Below, piece by piece: positions 34,653 through 35,669 of a DNA stretch of 35,669 bases. The stretch covers positions 1 through 35,669 of the forward strand of contig JAKPQM010000074.1 of NCBI GenBank assembly GCA_029546925.1, written 5' to 3'. Made by a program: the position numbers and the translations under genes. Source of the DNA: Actinomycetes bacterium (GTDB taxonomy: Bacteria > Actinomycetota > Coriobacteriia > Coriobacteriales > Atopobiaceae). Under the pieces are notes generated by a model. The model was given only the letters and a program-made list of their open reading frames with translations. It had not been told where the DNA came from and did no database searches. Position 1 is the stretch's first letter. Each line of letters begins with the position of its first letter.

Positions 34653-35669
34653 GCTCCGAATCTCACGATGACCTTGTAGGAGTCCGGACGGAGGGCCGTG
34701 TCCATGGCAGCTTGGAACTCCGTGAAGTCGAACACGCCCTCGATGAGGGGGGTCGGGTCGACAAGACCTTTGTCAAGCATCTGCACGGACTCGAAGTATG
34801 CACGGATGGTCGGGCTCACGGCGCCTGTTACCGTGACCTGCATGCTGTGAATCCTTCCCGCATCCATGGGGACATCCTCCCGGGGATGGATGGAGCTGAA
34901 CATCACGCAGATGCCGCATGCAGCCGTCATTTGGACCGCTTGGGCAGCGATTGCGGGGTGGGAGACGGTGTTGTAGACGAAATCCGCCCCGCGGCCGCCC
35001 GTCAGGTCCCGCGCCTTCCGAACGGCATCGCCCTCAGATGGATCGAACGCATCCGACGCCCCGAGCTTGAGGGCCATCTCGCGGCGCGCCTCCAAGGGCT
35101 CGCTCACGATGACGCGGGCGCCGCGCAGGCGCAGCAGCATCACGTGGAGCAGTCCCATCGTGCCCCCGCCGATCACCAAGCAGTCCTGACCGAAATGGAC
35201 ATCGGTGCATTCGATGCTATTGATGACGCAGGCCATAGGCTCGGTGAGCGCCATCTTGATGAAAGATTCCTCATGCTCGAAGACCATGATGTCGTTCGCT
35301 TTGGCGATGACGTACTCCGCAAACCCGGCGTAACCCGAGATGCCATCCTTGGAATGGAAGATATACGAGTGCGGGTGCTCCTCGCAGATATTCTCGTGCC
35401 CCGTATGGCAGAAATAGCACTCCTTGCAATCCTCGATGATGTACTTGACCACACGTTGCCCCACATGGAAGCGCTCGGCATCGACGGCGCTTCCGAGCGC
35501 CTCTATCGTCCCCGCGAACTCATGCCCGCCGATACGTGGATATGAGTAGTCGCAATCCCCCAGATAGTCGCGGATATCGTTCGTGCAGATGCCGGAGGCC
35601 CTGACCTTGATGAGGACCTCGTCCGGATGTGGCACGGGCGTGGGGATCTCGGTGAGCTTGACGTTTCCA
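34649..35669 (-). CDS. zinc-dependent medium-chain alcohol/polyol dehydrogenase (partial)
   Basis: The frame runs to the right window edge, where upstream codons still read GNVKLTEIPTPVPHPDE as in the N-terminus of this family, so the true start lies outside. The catalytic zinc cysteine is in GICTND and the histidine-glutamate pair in GGHEF. Structural-zinc cysteines lie in CKECYFCHTGHENIC, and the nucleotide motif is GGGTMG. It is related to sorbitol, threonine and polyol-phosphate dehydrogenases. With the coupled kinase and the aldolase it suggests polyol oxidation to a ketose, phosphorylation and cleavage. Confidence 0.9.
   Translation of the reverse strand, partial: GNVKLTEIPTPVPHPDEVLIKVRASGICTNDIRDYLGDCDYSYPRIGGHEFAGTIEALGSAVDAERFHVGQRVVKYIIEDCKECYFCHTGHENICEEHPHSYIFHSKDGISGYAGFAEYVIAKANDIMVFEHEESFIKMALTEPMACVINSIECTDVHFGQDCLVIGGGTMGLLHVMLLRLRGARVIVSEPLEARREMALKLGASDAFDPSEGDAVRKARDLTGGRGADFVYNTVSHPAIAAQAVQMTAACGICVMFSSIHPREDVPMDAGRIHSMQVTVTGAVSPTIRAYFESVQMLDKGLVDPTPLIEGVFDFTEFQAAMDTALRPDSYKVIVRFGA

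Overview
The window looks like chromosomal DNA from a high-GC, gut-type actinobacterium, most plausibly a member of the Coriobacteriia such as a Collinsella relative. The evidence is a GC-rich codon pattern, a type III glutamine synthetase, a mannose-family PTS, and Tat-type lipoprotein signals on two ABC binding proteins. The taxonomy is inference from gene content; there is no rRNA or tRNA gene to confirm it. Coding density is high and 33 protein genes are supported, two of them cut by the window ends (the left-edge membrane protein and the right-edge dehydrogenase).

Layout. 1-903 (minus): a pair resembling EetA/EetB, a NusG-domain-II protein and a Gx-family membrane protein. 1057-3510 (plus): a large membrane-anchored TPR protein of unknown function whose 3' end overlaps the next gene on the other strand. 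3486-7098 (minus): an apparent operon of Tat-lipoprotein binding protein, permease, ATPase, CoaE and a lytic transglycosylase. 7210-8475 (minus): ribosomal protein S1 with a TTG start, its own terminator and a promoter overlain by a palindrome. 8928-12133 (minus): polA and rnhA, overlapping by one base. 12564-17036 (plus): type III glutamine synthetase, then serC-serA. 17284-21335 (minus): an iron-type ABC transporter whose ATPase has lost the Walker A lysine. 21598-23195 (minus): a PLP cysteine-synthase-family enzyme and a HAD phosphatase. 23429-24750 (plus): a MarR regulator and a DegV protein, with MarR-like palindromes in the shared control region.

25032-30876 (minus) is a carbohydrate operon, by eye more AT-rich than its neighbours. 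In transcription order it encodes PTS IIC, IID, a ribulose-phosphate-epimerase-family enzyme, IIB, a zinc alcohol dehydrogenase, a 6-phospho-3-hexuloisomerase-like SIS protein, an unrecognised 202-residue protein and IIA. A DeoR-type regulator (31316-32107, plus) is divergent from it. A second sugar cluster (32273 to the right edge, minus) carries a zinc dehydrogenase, an FGGY (xylulokinase-like) kinase and a class II aldolase. Together these suggest import of a sugar or polyol by phosphorylation, oxidation and isomerisation to a common ketose phosphate, plus a second kinase/aldolase route. The substrates cannot be read from sequence.

The most unusual non-coding signals are a five-unit palindrome array after degV (24761-24972), an 88-base near-perfect hairpin followed by a 36-base perfect palindrome between serA and the iron transporter (17138-17266), and a short leader ORF overlapping the rpsA start. 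The best candidates for something undescribed are the PTS operon with its unknown protein and the palindrome array.
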